Origin: Tautonia sociabilis
GTDB lineage: Bacteria > Planctomycetota > Planctomycetia > Isosphaerales > Isosphaeraceae
DNA: 39,409 nt
Assembly: GCF_003977685.1 (NCBI RefSeq)
Contig: NZ_RYZH01000056.1
Coordinates: 1-39,409 of the forward strand
Reading direction: 5' to 3'
Below are positions 32,947-39,409 of this stretch, piece by piece. The position numbers and the translations under genes are program-made. A model generated the notes under the pieces. The model had not been told where the DNA came from, did no database searches, and saw only the letters and a program-made list of their open reading frames with translations. How positions within the stretch are numbered: position 1 is the first letter of the stretch; each line of letters starts with the position of its first letter.

Positions 32947-33972
32947 ATGCCCCTGACCAGCTTCCGGTTCCCCCTGCTCTCCGCCCTGCTTTTGGCCGGG
33001 GCCGTCCCCGCCTCGGCCGAGGACCCCTGGGTCGTCTACGACGGGTTCGACGGCCCCGGGAAGGGCAAGCAGATCGTCCTTGTCTCCGGCGACGAGGAAT
33101 ACCGGTCCGAGGAGGGCCTGCCCCAGCTCGGCAAGATCCTGGCGAAGCGTCACGGGTTCACCTGCACCGTCCTCTTCGCCATCGACCCCGAGACCGGCGA
33201 GATCAACCCGAACAACATCGAGAACATCCCCGGCCTGGAGGCGCTCGAGGATGCCGATCTGATGATCATCGCCACTCGGATGCGGAACCTGCCCGACGAG
33301 CAGATGAAACACGTGGCCGCCTACGTCGAATCCGGCCGGCCCATCATCGGCCTCCGCACCGCCACCCACGCCTTCAAACTGCCGGCCGACTCCACCTTCG
33401 GCCGCTACTCGTGGGACAGCAAGCACGAGGGCTGGGAGGGCGGCTTCGGCCGCCGGGTCCTGGGAGAGACCTGGATCAGCCACCACGGCTCCCACGGCAA
33501 GGAGAGCACCCGAGGGATCATCGCCCCCGGCGCCGAGGGGCACCCGATCACCCGGGGAATCGACGACGGCGACATCTGGGGCCCCACCGATGTCTACGGC
33601 GTCCGCCTCCCCTTGCCCGGCGACTGCACGCCGATCATCCTCGGCCAGGTCCTCTCCGGCATGAACCCGACCGACCCGCCGGTCGAGGGCGAGAAGAACG
33701 ACCCGATGATGCCGATCGCCTGGACGCGCACCTACGACGGCGCCCGGATCGTCACCACCACCGCCGGCTCGTCGATCGACCTGGCCAGCGAGGGGCTCCG
33801 CCGCCTGGTGGTCAACGCGGCGTACTGGTGCCTGGGCATGGAAGACCAGATCCCCGAGGGCGGCACCGACGTCGAGATCGTCGGCGAGTACCACCCTACC
33901 CCGTTCGGCTTCAACGCCTACACCCGGGGCGTCCGCCCGGCTGACCACGCCCTGGAGGCCCCGTCGCGCTGA
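32947..33972 (+). CDS. Secreted ThuA-like domain protein
   Basis: A 341-residue product with a Sec signal peptide (PLTSFRFPLLSALLLAGAVPASA, cleavage near residue 24). The rest is one ThuA-like (class-I glutamine-amidotransferase-like fold) domain: IVLVSGDEEYRSEEGLPQLG, LEDADLMIIATRMRNLPDEQ, AYVESGRPIIGLRTATHAF and a C-terminal NAAYWCLGM. ThuA proteins take part in trehalose or related disaccharide utilisation in rhizobia and are widespread in Planctomycetes next to Gfo/Idh/MocA genes, as here; the reaction is not settled. HHGSHGKESTRG (around 180-191) is a His-rich loop that may bind metal. GGAGGGCCCC precedes the ATG. Confidence 0.9.
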   Translation: MPLTSFRFPLLSALLLAGAVPASAEDPWVVYDGFDGPGKGKQIVLVSGDEEYRSEEGLPQLGKILAKRHGFTCTVLFAIDPETGEINPNNIENIPGLEALEDADLMIIATRMRNLPDEQMKHVAAYVESGRPIIGLRTATHAFKLPADSTFGRYSWDSKHEGWEGGFGRRVLGETWISHHGSHGKESTRGIIAPGAEGHPITRGIDDGDIWGPTDVYGVRLPLPGDCTPIILGQVLSGMNPTDPPVEGEKNDPMMPIAWTRTYDGARIVTTTAGSSIDLASEGLRRLVVNAAYWCLGMEDQIPEGGTDVEIVGEYHPTPFGFNAYTRGVRPADHALEAPSR

Positions 33973-34125
33973 CCGGGGAACACCCGGGATCAGGACCGGG
34001 TCCGCCGGGCCGGGGCCTTGCGACTCCCCGGGGGGCCGAGTTCGGATGAAGGAGTGTGGGGTCATGAGCGTGACTCCTCGTCCGGGAGCTCGAATCCGGC
34101 ATCCTCCGGGGAGGGGCCTTCCGGG

Positions 34126-36348
34126 TCATTCCAGCTCCAGGGGGACGCCCAGCCGGCCGAGCGCCTCCCGGAGCGGGCCGGGGTCGCCTCCTCGGAGGAC
34201 GGCGGCGGTGGGACCGAGGCGGTCGCCGAGAAGGGGGCCGGTGTCGGGGTGCTGGTACAGGCCGTCGAGCACCTCGGCCGAGGCGACTCGGAGCAGCATC
34301 GGGCGGCTGGCGCGGGGAGGGGGAGGCGGCCCGTCGCCGTCGAGGTCGACGACTCGGCAGAGCCACCGGATGGCCGGGGGCATCGGACCTCCGGTGCGGT
34401 GCGCGAACCACTGGGAGAGGGAGGCGAGGGTCATCCCCTCGGCCCCGGCTCTTCGGAGCGAGGAAGGGGAGACGACATACCAACGCCGGAGGGTCGCCTC
34501 GGCCGGGGCGGCCTCGGGAGGGTCGGCGAACCGGGAAAGCTCGGCCTCGACGAAGAGGTCCCCCCGCGCCGGGTCGGCGGCGATCGAGACGCCGTCGGGG
34601 CCGACCTCGACGCAGGCCTCCGGGGGTTTGCGGTAGTCCCGGGCGCCGGCGAGGCGGAAGCGCTTGAAGGGGATGACGGCCTCGTCCTCGACGAGCAGCA
34701 CGCGGTCGGCCACCCGAATCGGCGCCGGAGCTGGGCCGTCGGGCCAGTCGGCCAGGGCGTCCTCCAGCTCGGCGGAGGAGCCGAACTCGATGAGGGTGGC
34801 CGAGGCGAAGAAGGTGAGGCGGTCGCGGCGGCCGGCCCAGGTGGCGATGGCGCCGGAGACGCCTTCGGGCAGCGGCCGGACGGCGTGCTGGGCGAGCCAG
34901 GCTCGGATCTCGTCGGCCGAGAGGCCGGAGGCGAGGCCGCGGTCGATCGAGTCGGAATTGAGCCGAAGCGTCAGGGCCGAGCCGAGCTGCTCCCAGCGGG
35001 CGAACCGGCTCAGGCGGCCGACCTGGGCGGGGTTCATCCCCTGTCGGTAGGCGACGATCTCGAAGTTCGGCTGCACGAAGAGGAATTGCTCGATCCGGGG
35101 AGGAGGAGGAGGGGTCGGGCCGAGGCCGAGCACGAAGCGGCCGCGGGGGGTGAGCTGCACCGCGGTCCGGCGGCTCGGGCCGGCCTCGCCGACCCGGACC
35201 AGGCCCATCAGGTAGGCCGGCCCGAGCAGGGCGGCGCGGAGGGCGTCCCGCATTGGGTCGCCGGGAGGGGGGCCGTTGTCGTCTGCCTTGCGGCGGCGGT
35301 CGGCCTTGGGGGGATCGGGGGGAGCAGGGGCGGACATCCGGGAGCTGAGGAAGGCGGCGAGGTCGTCGAGCGCCACCCATTGGTCCTCTTTCCGGGAGGC
35401 CAGGCCGAGCAAGGCGGCGGGGCGGAGGCCGAGCAGCGGCCCGGGGTCGTCTCCGGGGCCGGGGCGGAGGTCTCCTCCGGCGATCCAGCGGGAGGCGATC
35501 ATCTGGGGAAGGTGGACGCCGTGCTCGGACCAGAAGTCGGGGGAAGCGGCCAGGAGGCGGTCGCTGTTGGGTTCGTCGACCAGCAGGCCGACCGCCCGGG
35601 AGAGGTGGAGCCAGGGGGAGACGGGGTCGTCGGGGGGGCAGAGGACGTCGGCGATGGGACCGGAGAGGGCCGGGTCCTCGTCCAGGCGCTGGCGGTCGCG
35701 CTTGTAGAGGTCCCCCTGGCGGGTCCGCTTGAAGGGGCTCGCGTCGGCGAGTTGCCAGAGGCTCGCCAGGCGGAGGACCGGCTCGAGGCCGTCGGCCTCG
35801 CGGACCAGGTGGACCGGCTCGTCGATCGGCGGCGGGCCGTCTCCTCCGGGGGCGAGGACTCGGGCGGATTCGAGCACGTCGGGGTGGGCGACCAGCCTCA
35901 TGCCGAGGACGCGGTCGCGGTCGAGCGGGGTGACGGGGGCGTCCGGGTCGGCCGGCGGCGGCAGCGGGGCGACCAGCCCGAGGGCCAGGGGGCGTTCCAG
36001 GGCGAGGGACGGGTCGATCCCCAGGCCGAGCAGCGCTTCCCCGAAGGCGACGGCCGGCCAGCAGGGGGTCTGGCTCAGGGCGAAGAGGCCGAGGGCCTGG
36101 CGGTCGTCGGGGCCGATCGAGGCGATCAGCTCGGCGACCGCCCCGGGCTCGTCGAGCCGATCGAGCAGCGCCTCGTCCAGGCCGAGGGAGCGACGGCCGG
36201 CGTCGACCCCCAGCTCCCGGAGGATGGCTCGGAGCCGGCCGGGGCCGGCGGCGGCCACGGCGGCGCGGTAGGAGAGGCCCGAGGGGGAGGCCCCGGATTC
36301 GACGTCGGGATCGGCGGTGGTCGGTTCGTCGGGAGTCGGGTGAGTCAT
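34126..36348 (-). CDS. Helicase-associated protein (Helicase_C_3/XPB-N-like), partner of XPB
   Basis: A 740-residue cytoplasmic protein, last gene of the XPB operon. The N-terminal 300 residues are helical repeats of winged-helix type (LRAILRELGVDAGRR, ALLDRLDEPGAVAELIA, LWQLADASPFKRTRQGDLYKRD). The central-to-C-terminal part has the block IEQFLFVQPNFEIVAYRQGMNPAQVGRLSRFARWEQLGSAL followed by LRLNSDSIDRGL, which I recognise from helicase-associated proteins carrying the Helicase_C_3 (XPB/Ssl2 N-terminal-like) domain. No helicase motifs are present, so it is not itself an ATPase. In actinobacteria such a protein is also encoded with XPB. It starts one base after the 77-residue gene stop. Exact role unknown; a DNA-binding or nuclease-recruiting partner like archaeal Bax1 is one idea (inference). 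Confidence 0.82.
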   Translation of the reverse strand: MTHPTPDEPTTADPDVESGASPSGLSYRAAVAAAGPGRLRAILRELGVDAGRRSLGLDEALLDRLDEPGAVAELIASIGPDDRQALGLFALSQTPCWPAVAFGEALLGLGIDPSLALERPLALGLVAPLPPPADPDAPVTPLDRDRVLGMRLVAHPDVLESARVLAPGGDGPPPIDEPVHLVREADGLEPVLRLASLWQLADASPFKRTRQGDLYKRDRQRLDEDPALSGPIADVLCPPDDPVSPWLHLSRAVGLLVDEPNSDRLLAASPDFWSEHGVHLPQMIASRWIAGGDLRPGPGDDPGPLLGLRPAALLGLASRKEDQWVALDDLAAFLSSRMSAPAPPDPPKADRRRKADDNGPPPGDPMRDALRAALLGPAYLMGLVRVGEAGPSRRTAVQLTPRGRFVLGLGPTPPPPPRIEQFLFVQPNFEIVAYRQGMNPAQVGRLSRFARWEQLGSALTLRLNSDSIDRGLASGLSADEIRAWLAQHAVRPLPEGVSGAIATWAGRRDRLTFFASATLIEFGSSAELEDALADWPDGPAPAPIRVADRVLLVEDEAVIPFKRFRLAGARDYRKPPEACVEVGPDGVSIAADPARGDLFVEAELSRFADPPEAAPAEATLRRWYVVSPSSLRRAGAEGMTLASLSQWFAHRTGGPMPPAIRWLCRVVDLDGDGPPPPPRASRPMLLRVASAEVLDGLYQHPDTGPLLGDRLGPTAAVLRGGDPGPLREALGRLGVPLELE

Positions 36349-36349
36349 C

Positions 36350-36583
36350 TCAGCGCACGACGCGAGGGGCGTGGCCCATGCGCCTCAATTCCTCCAGGAG
36401 GGCGGTCTCGTCCTCCGGCCGGACGAGCAGGACCGTCTCCGACAGCCGGCCGGCGATGAGCCGGGCCAGCGGCTTGCGGGCCATCAGCTCCTCGACGACA
36501 AGCGGGTCCTCGGTGCGGATCAGGGCCACGTTCCGGTGCAGCTTGATCGGCGTGCGGGCGGTCGTCGGCGGGGGCATGGACAT
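36350..36583 (-). CDS. Small protein inside the XPB operon (77 aa)
   Basis: A 77-residue product, unrecognised. Sequence suggests one alpha/beta unit: strand (KLHRNVALIRTEDP), helix (LVVEELMARKPLARLI), strand (RLSETVLLVRPED), helix (ETALLEELRRMG) and a final strand (HAPRVV). This is a beta-alpha-beta-beta-alpha-beta-like pattern of the size of ferredoxin-fold domains. Its stop lies one base before the start of the Helicase_C_3 gene, so the two are translationally coupled. It has no signal or membrane segment. It may be a regulatory or adaptor subunit of the XPB complex (inference). Confidence 0.72.
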   Translation of the reverse strand: MSMPPPTTARTPIKLHRNVALIRTEDPLVVEELMARKPLARLIAGRLSETVLLVRPEDETALLEELRRMGHAPRVVR

Positions 36584-36884
36584 GTGACTCGTCGGGGGGA
36601 TGGGCCGGGGGGGTCACGGGTCCGAGGCGACGTTCCGCTCTGCCCGGGAGTGGGCGGGGGCGGGAGGCGGCGGGGTGGTCACCGGAGTCCTCCGGGAAAC
36701 CTCGGCTCCGGGCCGGGACCGCTTCCGCTGGGGTTCCGGGGCGGGACCGGCGCCGGCGATTCGGCCCCTGCCGGCCCGGGGACGGCGGAGGAGGAGAGCC
36801 CCTTGGCCTTTCGACCGGATCGGCCGGCGACGAGCACGAGTCCCGCAGGCTCTCCTCCCAGAACAATCGTTCGGAGGGCGGGCA
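36584..36884. other. 301-bp gap in the XPB operon
   Basis: It contains the doubtful 69-residue frame (36679-36888) and otherwise only GC-rich sequence. No promoter or hairpin stands out, so the operon may be read through. Confidence 0.4.
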
Positions 36885-36888
36885 TCAC
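36679..36888 (-). CDS. Doubtful small ORF overlapping the XPB stop (69-70 aa)
   Basis: A frame that starts at GTG 36888 or ATG 36885 and overlaps the helicase stop codon, so it could be translationally coupled. The first 30 residues (MPALRTIVLGGEPAGLVLVAGRSGRKAKG) look like a possible beta-alpha segment; the rest is Pro/Gly/Ser-rich and low complexity. No family recognised. Overlap with the stop is the only positive sign; it may equally be non-coding spacer. Confidence 0.3.
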   Translation of the reverse strand: MMPALRTIVLGGEPAGLVLVAGRSGRKAKGLSSSAVPGPAGAESPAPVPPRNPSGSGPGPEPRFPGGLR

Positions 36889-38684
36889 TCACCCCGGGCG
36901 CCGGCCCGCTCGATGGGGACGGGGCGGGAGGGGGAGTCGTCGAGGTCGACGCCGGGGGGGCAGGGACCGAGGTCGAGGCCGTCGAGCAGGTCGGAGGCGT
37001 CGGCGATCTCGTAGGAGTAGCCCTGCTCGGTGAGGAAGAGCTGGCGGTGGTGGGCGAACTCCATCTCGCGGGTGTCTCGGGAGACCAGGGAGTAGAACCG
37101 GGCCGGCTCGTCCCCCCCCTTGGGGCGGAGGATGCGGCCGAGGCGCTGGGCCTCCTCCTGGCGGCTGCCGAAGGTGCCGGAGACCTGGATCATGACGTTG
37201 GCGTCGGGCAGGTCGATGGCGAAGTTGCCCACCTTGGAGAGGATCAGCCGGCGGATCTCGCCGCGGCGGAACTTGCCGTAGAGGTCCTCCCGGACGCCGT
37301 TGGAGGTCTGGCCGGTGATCAGGGGGACGTCGAAGCGGTCGGAGAGGCGGCGGAGCTGGTTGAGGTACTGCCCGATGATGAGGACGCGGTCCTCGGGGCC
37401 GTCGTGGCGGGAGAGCAGCTCGGCGACCAGCTCATCCTTCAGGGGGTTCTCCGAGGCGAGGCGGAACTTGTCGCGCCACTCGGCGATGGCGTATTCCATG
37501 CGGTTGGGGTCGGGCAGCCCGGCCCGGATCTCGACGCAGCGGGCCGCGGCGATCCAGCCCTTCTGCTCGAGGATCCGCCAGGGGACGTCGAACTTCTTGG
37601 GGCCGATGAGGCTGAAAACGTCGTCCTCTCGGCCGTCCTCCCGGACGAGGGTGGCGGTCAGGCCGAGGCGGCGGCGGGCCTGGATGTCGGCGGTGACTCG
37701 GAAGACGGGGGCGGGCAGCAGGTGGACCTCGTCGTAGACGATCAGGCCCCAGTCGCGCTCGGCGAAGAGCTTGAAGTGAGGGAACGGGCCGGTCTTGCTC
37801 GGCCGGTAGGTGACGATCTGGTAGGTGGCCAGCGTGACGGGGGCGATCTTCTTGTCCGAGTCTCCGGTGTAGGTGGCCACCTGGTCCTCGGTGAGATCCG
37901 TCTTGTCCAGGATCTCCCGGCGCCACTGCTCGACGGCGGTGGTGCTGGTGGTCAGCACGAGGGTCTGGGTCTTGATGCGGGCCATGGCCGCGATGCCCAC
38001 GATGGTCTTGCCGGCGCCGCAGGGGAGGACGACCACGCCGGAGCCCCCCCGGGCGTCTCCTCCGGCGTAGAAGGCGTCGACGGCCTGGCGCTGGTAGTCC
38101 CGGACGTGGAAGGGGCGGCCGGAGGCGGCGGTCCCCTCGCGGAGCCCGACCTCCAGCGGGGTGCCGGGGGAGTAGCCGGCGAGGTCCTCGGCCGGATAGC
38201 CGGCGGCGATGAGCTGCTGCTTGAGCAGGCCCCGGTGGGAGTCGTCGACGGCGAACGAGGTTTCGTCGATGCGGTGGAAGAGCAGGTCGCGCAACCCCTT
38301 GCGGCGGGCGAGCTCCTCGAGGAGGGGGCGGTCGGAGGAGATCAGCCGCAGCTCTCCGGCGACGCGCTCCAGCCGGACCCGACCGTATCGGCCGACCATC
38401 TCGGCGAGGTCGGCCCCGAGGTTCGGCGGCAGGGGGAACTTGGTGAACCGGGAGAGGACCTCGACCATCTCCTCGGCCGACATGCCGGCGGCGGCGGCGT
38501 TCCAGAGCGAGAGGGGGGTGAGCCGGTAGGTGTGGATGTGCTCGGGGCTCTTCTCCAGCTCGGCGAAGGGGGCCAGGGCGTCGCGCGCCTCGGGGTAGAG
38601 CGGGTTGTCGACCTCGAGCAGGACGGTCCGGTCGCCCTGCACGATCAGGGGGTTGGCGGGGTTGTACTGCTGCATGGGCTCCAT
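36885..38684 (-). CDS. XPB-type DNA repair helicase
   Basis: An SF2 3'-5' DNA helicase/translocase related to eukaryotic XPB/ERCC3; 599 residues, first gene of the operon. Layout: N-terminal XPB-N/Helicase_C_3-type domain (about 1-185, LTPLSLWNAAAAGMSAEEM), RecA domain 1 with Walker A PCGAGKT (221-227) and DEVH (318-321), TAT (343-345), the XPB-specific RED motif Arg348-Glu349-Asp350, a thumb-like region after it, and RecA domain 2 with SKVGNFAIDLPDANVMIQ and QRLGRILR (513-520). The RED motif is what separates XPB from other SF2 helicases. The start is the ATG at 38684 or the ATG at 38675, which has GGAG three bases before it. Bacterial XPB probably takes part in DNA repair; its exact pathway is unclear. 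Confidence 0.94.
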   Translation of the reverse strand: MEPMQQYNPANPLIVQGDRTVLLEVDNPLYPEARDALAPFAELEKSPEHIHTYRLTPLSLWNAAAAGMSAEEMVEVLSRFTKFPLPPNLGADLAEMVGRYGRVRLERVAGELRLISSDRPLLEELARRKGLRDLLFHRIDETSFAVDDSHRGLLKQQLIAAGYPAEDLAGYSPGTPLEVGLREGTAASGRPFHVRDYQRQAVDAFYAGGDARGGSGVVVLPCGAGKTIVGIAAMARIKTQTLVLTTSTTAVEQWRREILDKTDLTEDQVATYTGDSDKKIAPVTLATYQIVTYRPSKTGPFPHFKLFAERDWGLIVYDEVHLLPAPVFRVTADIQARRRLGLTATLVREDGREDDVFSLIGPKKFDVPWRILEQKGWIAAARCVEIRAGLPDPNRMEYAIAEWRDKFRLASENPLKDELVAELLSRHDGPEDRVLIIGQYLNQLRRLSDRFDVPLITGQTSNGVREDLYGKFRRGEIRRLILSKVGNFAIDLPDANVMIQVSGTFGSRQEEAQRLGRILRPKGGDEPARFYSLVSRDTREMEFAHHRQLFLTEQGYSYEIADASDLLDGLDLGPCPPGVDLDDSPSRPVPIERAGARGE

Positions 38685-38786
38685 GCCGTGCCGAGGGCTC
38701 GGGTCGGGTCGCCCGGACCGCCGGGCATCGAGGCGGGGGGCGGTGGGGCGATGCGATTGGTTGCATCGTGCTCGGGTCGACCGACC

Positions 38787-38816
38787 ATCGTAAGCCCTCG
38801 CCCCCGGGAGGGGCAA
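38787..38816 (-). promoter_or_regulatory. Candidate promoter of the XPB operon
   Basis: On the minus strand TTGCCC (38811-38816), an 18-base spacer, and TACGAT (38787-38792), each 4 of 6 to consensus. The leader to the ATG at 38684 is about 95 bases. Confidence 0.5.
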
Positions 38817-39242
38817 GGTCGCGCGCCCGGCCGGGTGCGATCGGCCCGAGCGCCGGAACGACCTCCCGGCCGGCGGAGGACGCCGGGAAGGCCGCGACGG
38901 ATCCCCCTCCGGCCGCTTCGGAACGCGGTCGGTGCGCGGGAGGATCGAGGCGGGTGTCGGACGCAAATTGTTGCTGTGAACAATCTTTCGCTGATCGCTC
39001 GAGTGCGGAATGGGTTCGTTCCGTCGCGGCGCACCGGGCAGGAGCGCGCCGGGTCGGGGCGCCGGCCTTGGGCGATCGTCCGCGGTCGGGAGGGGACCGA
39101 GGCAACTCGGGTCGACGGCTCGAGTCGTCGATCGGTGCGCTTCGGCACGCTCGGCGTCGAGAAACGCAACCGATTTCCAGAAAAGAACATGCGATGCCGT
39201 TTGCCCGGAACAATGAAACTATGAGAGGGGAGGTCGAGCCGA

Positions 39243-39304
39243 CGGGGCCGGGGGCCCCGAGCCGGTGGAAGACTGGAGGTGCAGAACCGAACTCCTGCCC
39301 CACC
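39243..39304 (+). ncRNA. Structured left-end sequence of the IS110 element, possible bridge-RNA region
   Basis: CGGGGCC (39243-39249) and GGCCCCG (39253-39259) form a 7-bp hairpin. Then CGGTGG (39263-39268) pairs with CCACCG (39300-39305), enclosing GGAG (39275-39278) and CTCC (39292-39295). The known bridge RNA of IS110-group elements is encoded in the non-coding end upstream of the recombinase gene, which is where this lies. That it is a bridge RNA is inference; no loop has been matched to a target. Confidence 0.35.
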
Positions 39305-39320
39305 GAACCGGAGGACTCCC

Positions 39321-39409
39321 GTGCACCACGTCGGCATCGACCTCCACAAGAAGACCATCGTCCTGTGCGTCCTCGACGATCAGCTCAAGGTCGTCGCCCG
39401 ACGCAGCTT
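39321..39409 (+). CDS. IS110-family transposase (recombinase), N-terminal fragment in window
   Basis: A GTG at 39321 with GGAGG 8 bases upstream opens a frame that runs off the window (29 full codons). The start VHHVGIDLHKKTIVLCVLDD is the hallmark N-terminus of IS110-family DEDD recombinases; Asp7 is the first acidic residue of the RuvC-like site. The frame continues as LKVVARRS. These enzymes insert and excise the element with a guide (bridge) RNA. Whether the rest is intact cannot be seen. Confidence 0.88.
   Translation, partial: MHHVGIDLHKKTIVLCVLDDQLKVVARRS

Larger units (their letters stand above)
38685..39320. other. 636-bp region between the XPB start and the IS110-family gene
   Basis: It holds the XPB promoter candidate (38787-38816). 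Around 38965-38990 an AT-richer piece has ATTGTT and AACAAT inverted around 6 bases (38967-38972/38979-38984). Another AT-richer stretch lies at 39170-39225, just before the structured bases of the element (39243-39304). No intact gene; the element's left boundary must be somewhere in the last 200 bases. Confidence 0.55.
39243..39409 (+). mobile_element. IS110-family insertion sequence, left end (cut by window edge)
   Basis: Called from the recombinase start at 39321 and the structured non-coding bases before it. IS110 elements lack long terminal inverted repeats, so the left boundary cannot be fixed from this sequence; 39243 marks the first structured bases, not a measured end. Confidence 0.65.

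Noticed and set aside
31345..34065. 906-residue minus-strand open frame
   Set aside because: Antisense shadow of the Gfo and ThuA genes; composition (Gly/Val/Asp/Leu runs) is that of the complementary third-position GC frame.
34018..36459. 813-residue plus-strand open frame
   Set aside because: Shadow of the Helicase_C_3 gene on the other strand; no motif.
34126..38684. Reading the XPB operon as a phage-defence island
   Set aside because: XPB with a Helicase_C_3 partner is a known chromosomal arrangement in bacteria; no nuclease, toxin or phage gene is present, and the nearby IS110 element alone is weak evidence.
36600..39224. 874-residue plus-strand open frame
   Set aside because: Shadow of the XPB helicase, whose motifs on the other strand are complete.

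Overview
The window looks like chromosomal DNA of a Planctomycetota bacterium, most likely of the Isosphaerales/Isosphaeraceae (Tautonia- or Singulisphaera-like). This rests on the very high GC, a degenerate LEPRxLL-type N-terminal sorting motif, a PEP-CTERM protein, Tat-exported Gfo/Idh/MocA oxidoreductases, a ThuA protein, a kinase with a huge extracellular beta-helix region, a truncated planctomycete-style ECF sigma factor, and several proteins of a type I know only from this phylum. Species assignment is inference.

Layout. 1-8.5 kb is almost all minus strand: a secreted BON-like protein (cut by the window edge), an exported transglutaminase-like protein, a 75-residue BON protein behind a near-consensus promoter, a small unknown, DNA polymerase III delta (holA), UDP-GlcNAc 2-epimerase (wecB), a small basic protein, a secreted unknown, and a PEP-CTERM protein with an intrinsic terminator. 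8.7-11.3 kb (plus) has a LEPRxLL-type surface protein homologous to the divergent PEP-CTERM protein, then arfB and a 90-residue conserved unknown. 11.3-12 kb holds an ECF sigma factor remnant and a 15-bp inverted repeat. 12-16.7 kb has a Tat Gfo oxidoreductase, a Tat DUF3500 protein and, across an extreme AT island, an ALDH1/2-like aldehyde dehydrogenase. 17.1-21.3 kb has two translationally coupled TM/coiled-coil envelope proteins facing a von Willebrand A protein. 21.5-24.8 kb has a TerC protein and a divergent TIM-barrel isomerase/Gfo pair. 24.8-29 kb is one giant Ser/Thr kinase. 29.3-34 kb has an exported two-domain esterase and a divergent Gfo-ThuA unit. 34.1-38.7 kb is a minus-strand XPB helicase operon. 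An IS110-family element begins at the right edge.

How the genes may work together. Three oxidoreductases, the TIM-barrel isomerase, the esterase and ThuA are what planctomycetes use to break down complex or modified sugars; the sequence does not give substrates. The XPB helicase, a 77-residue protein and a Helicase_C_3/XPB-N-like protein form a compact DNA-repair-type operon. The two TM/coiled-coil proteins and the vWA protein share an N-terminal hydrophobic segment plus Pro/Glu-rich linker and look like parts of one envelope structure of unknown function. Candidate promoters are repeatedly TTGnCn, a 17-18 bp spacer, then TAnnnT, and several GC-rich hairpins lie at gene ends. No tRNA, rRNA or CRISPR array was seen.
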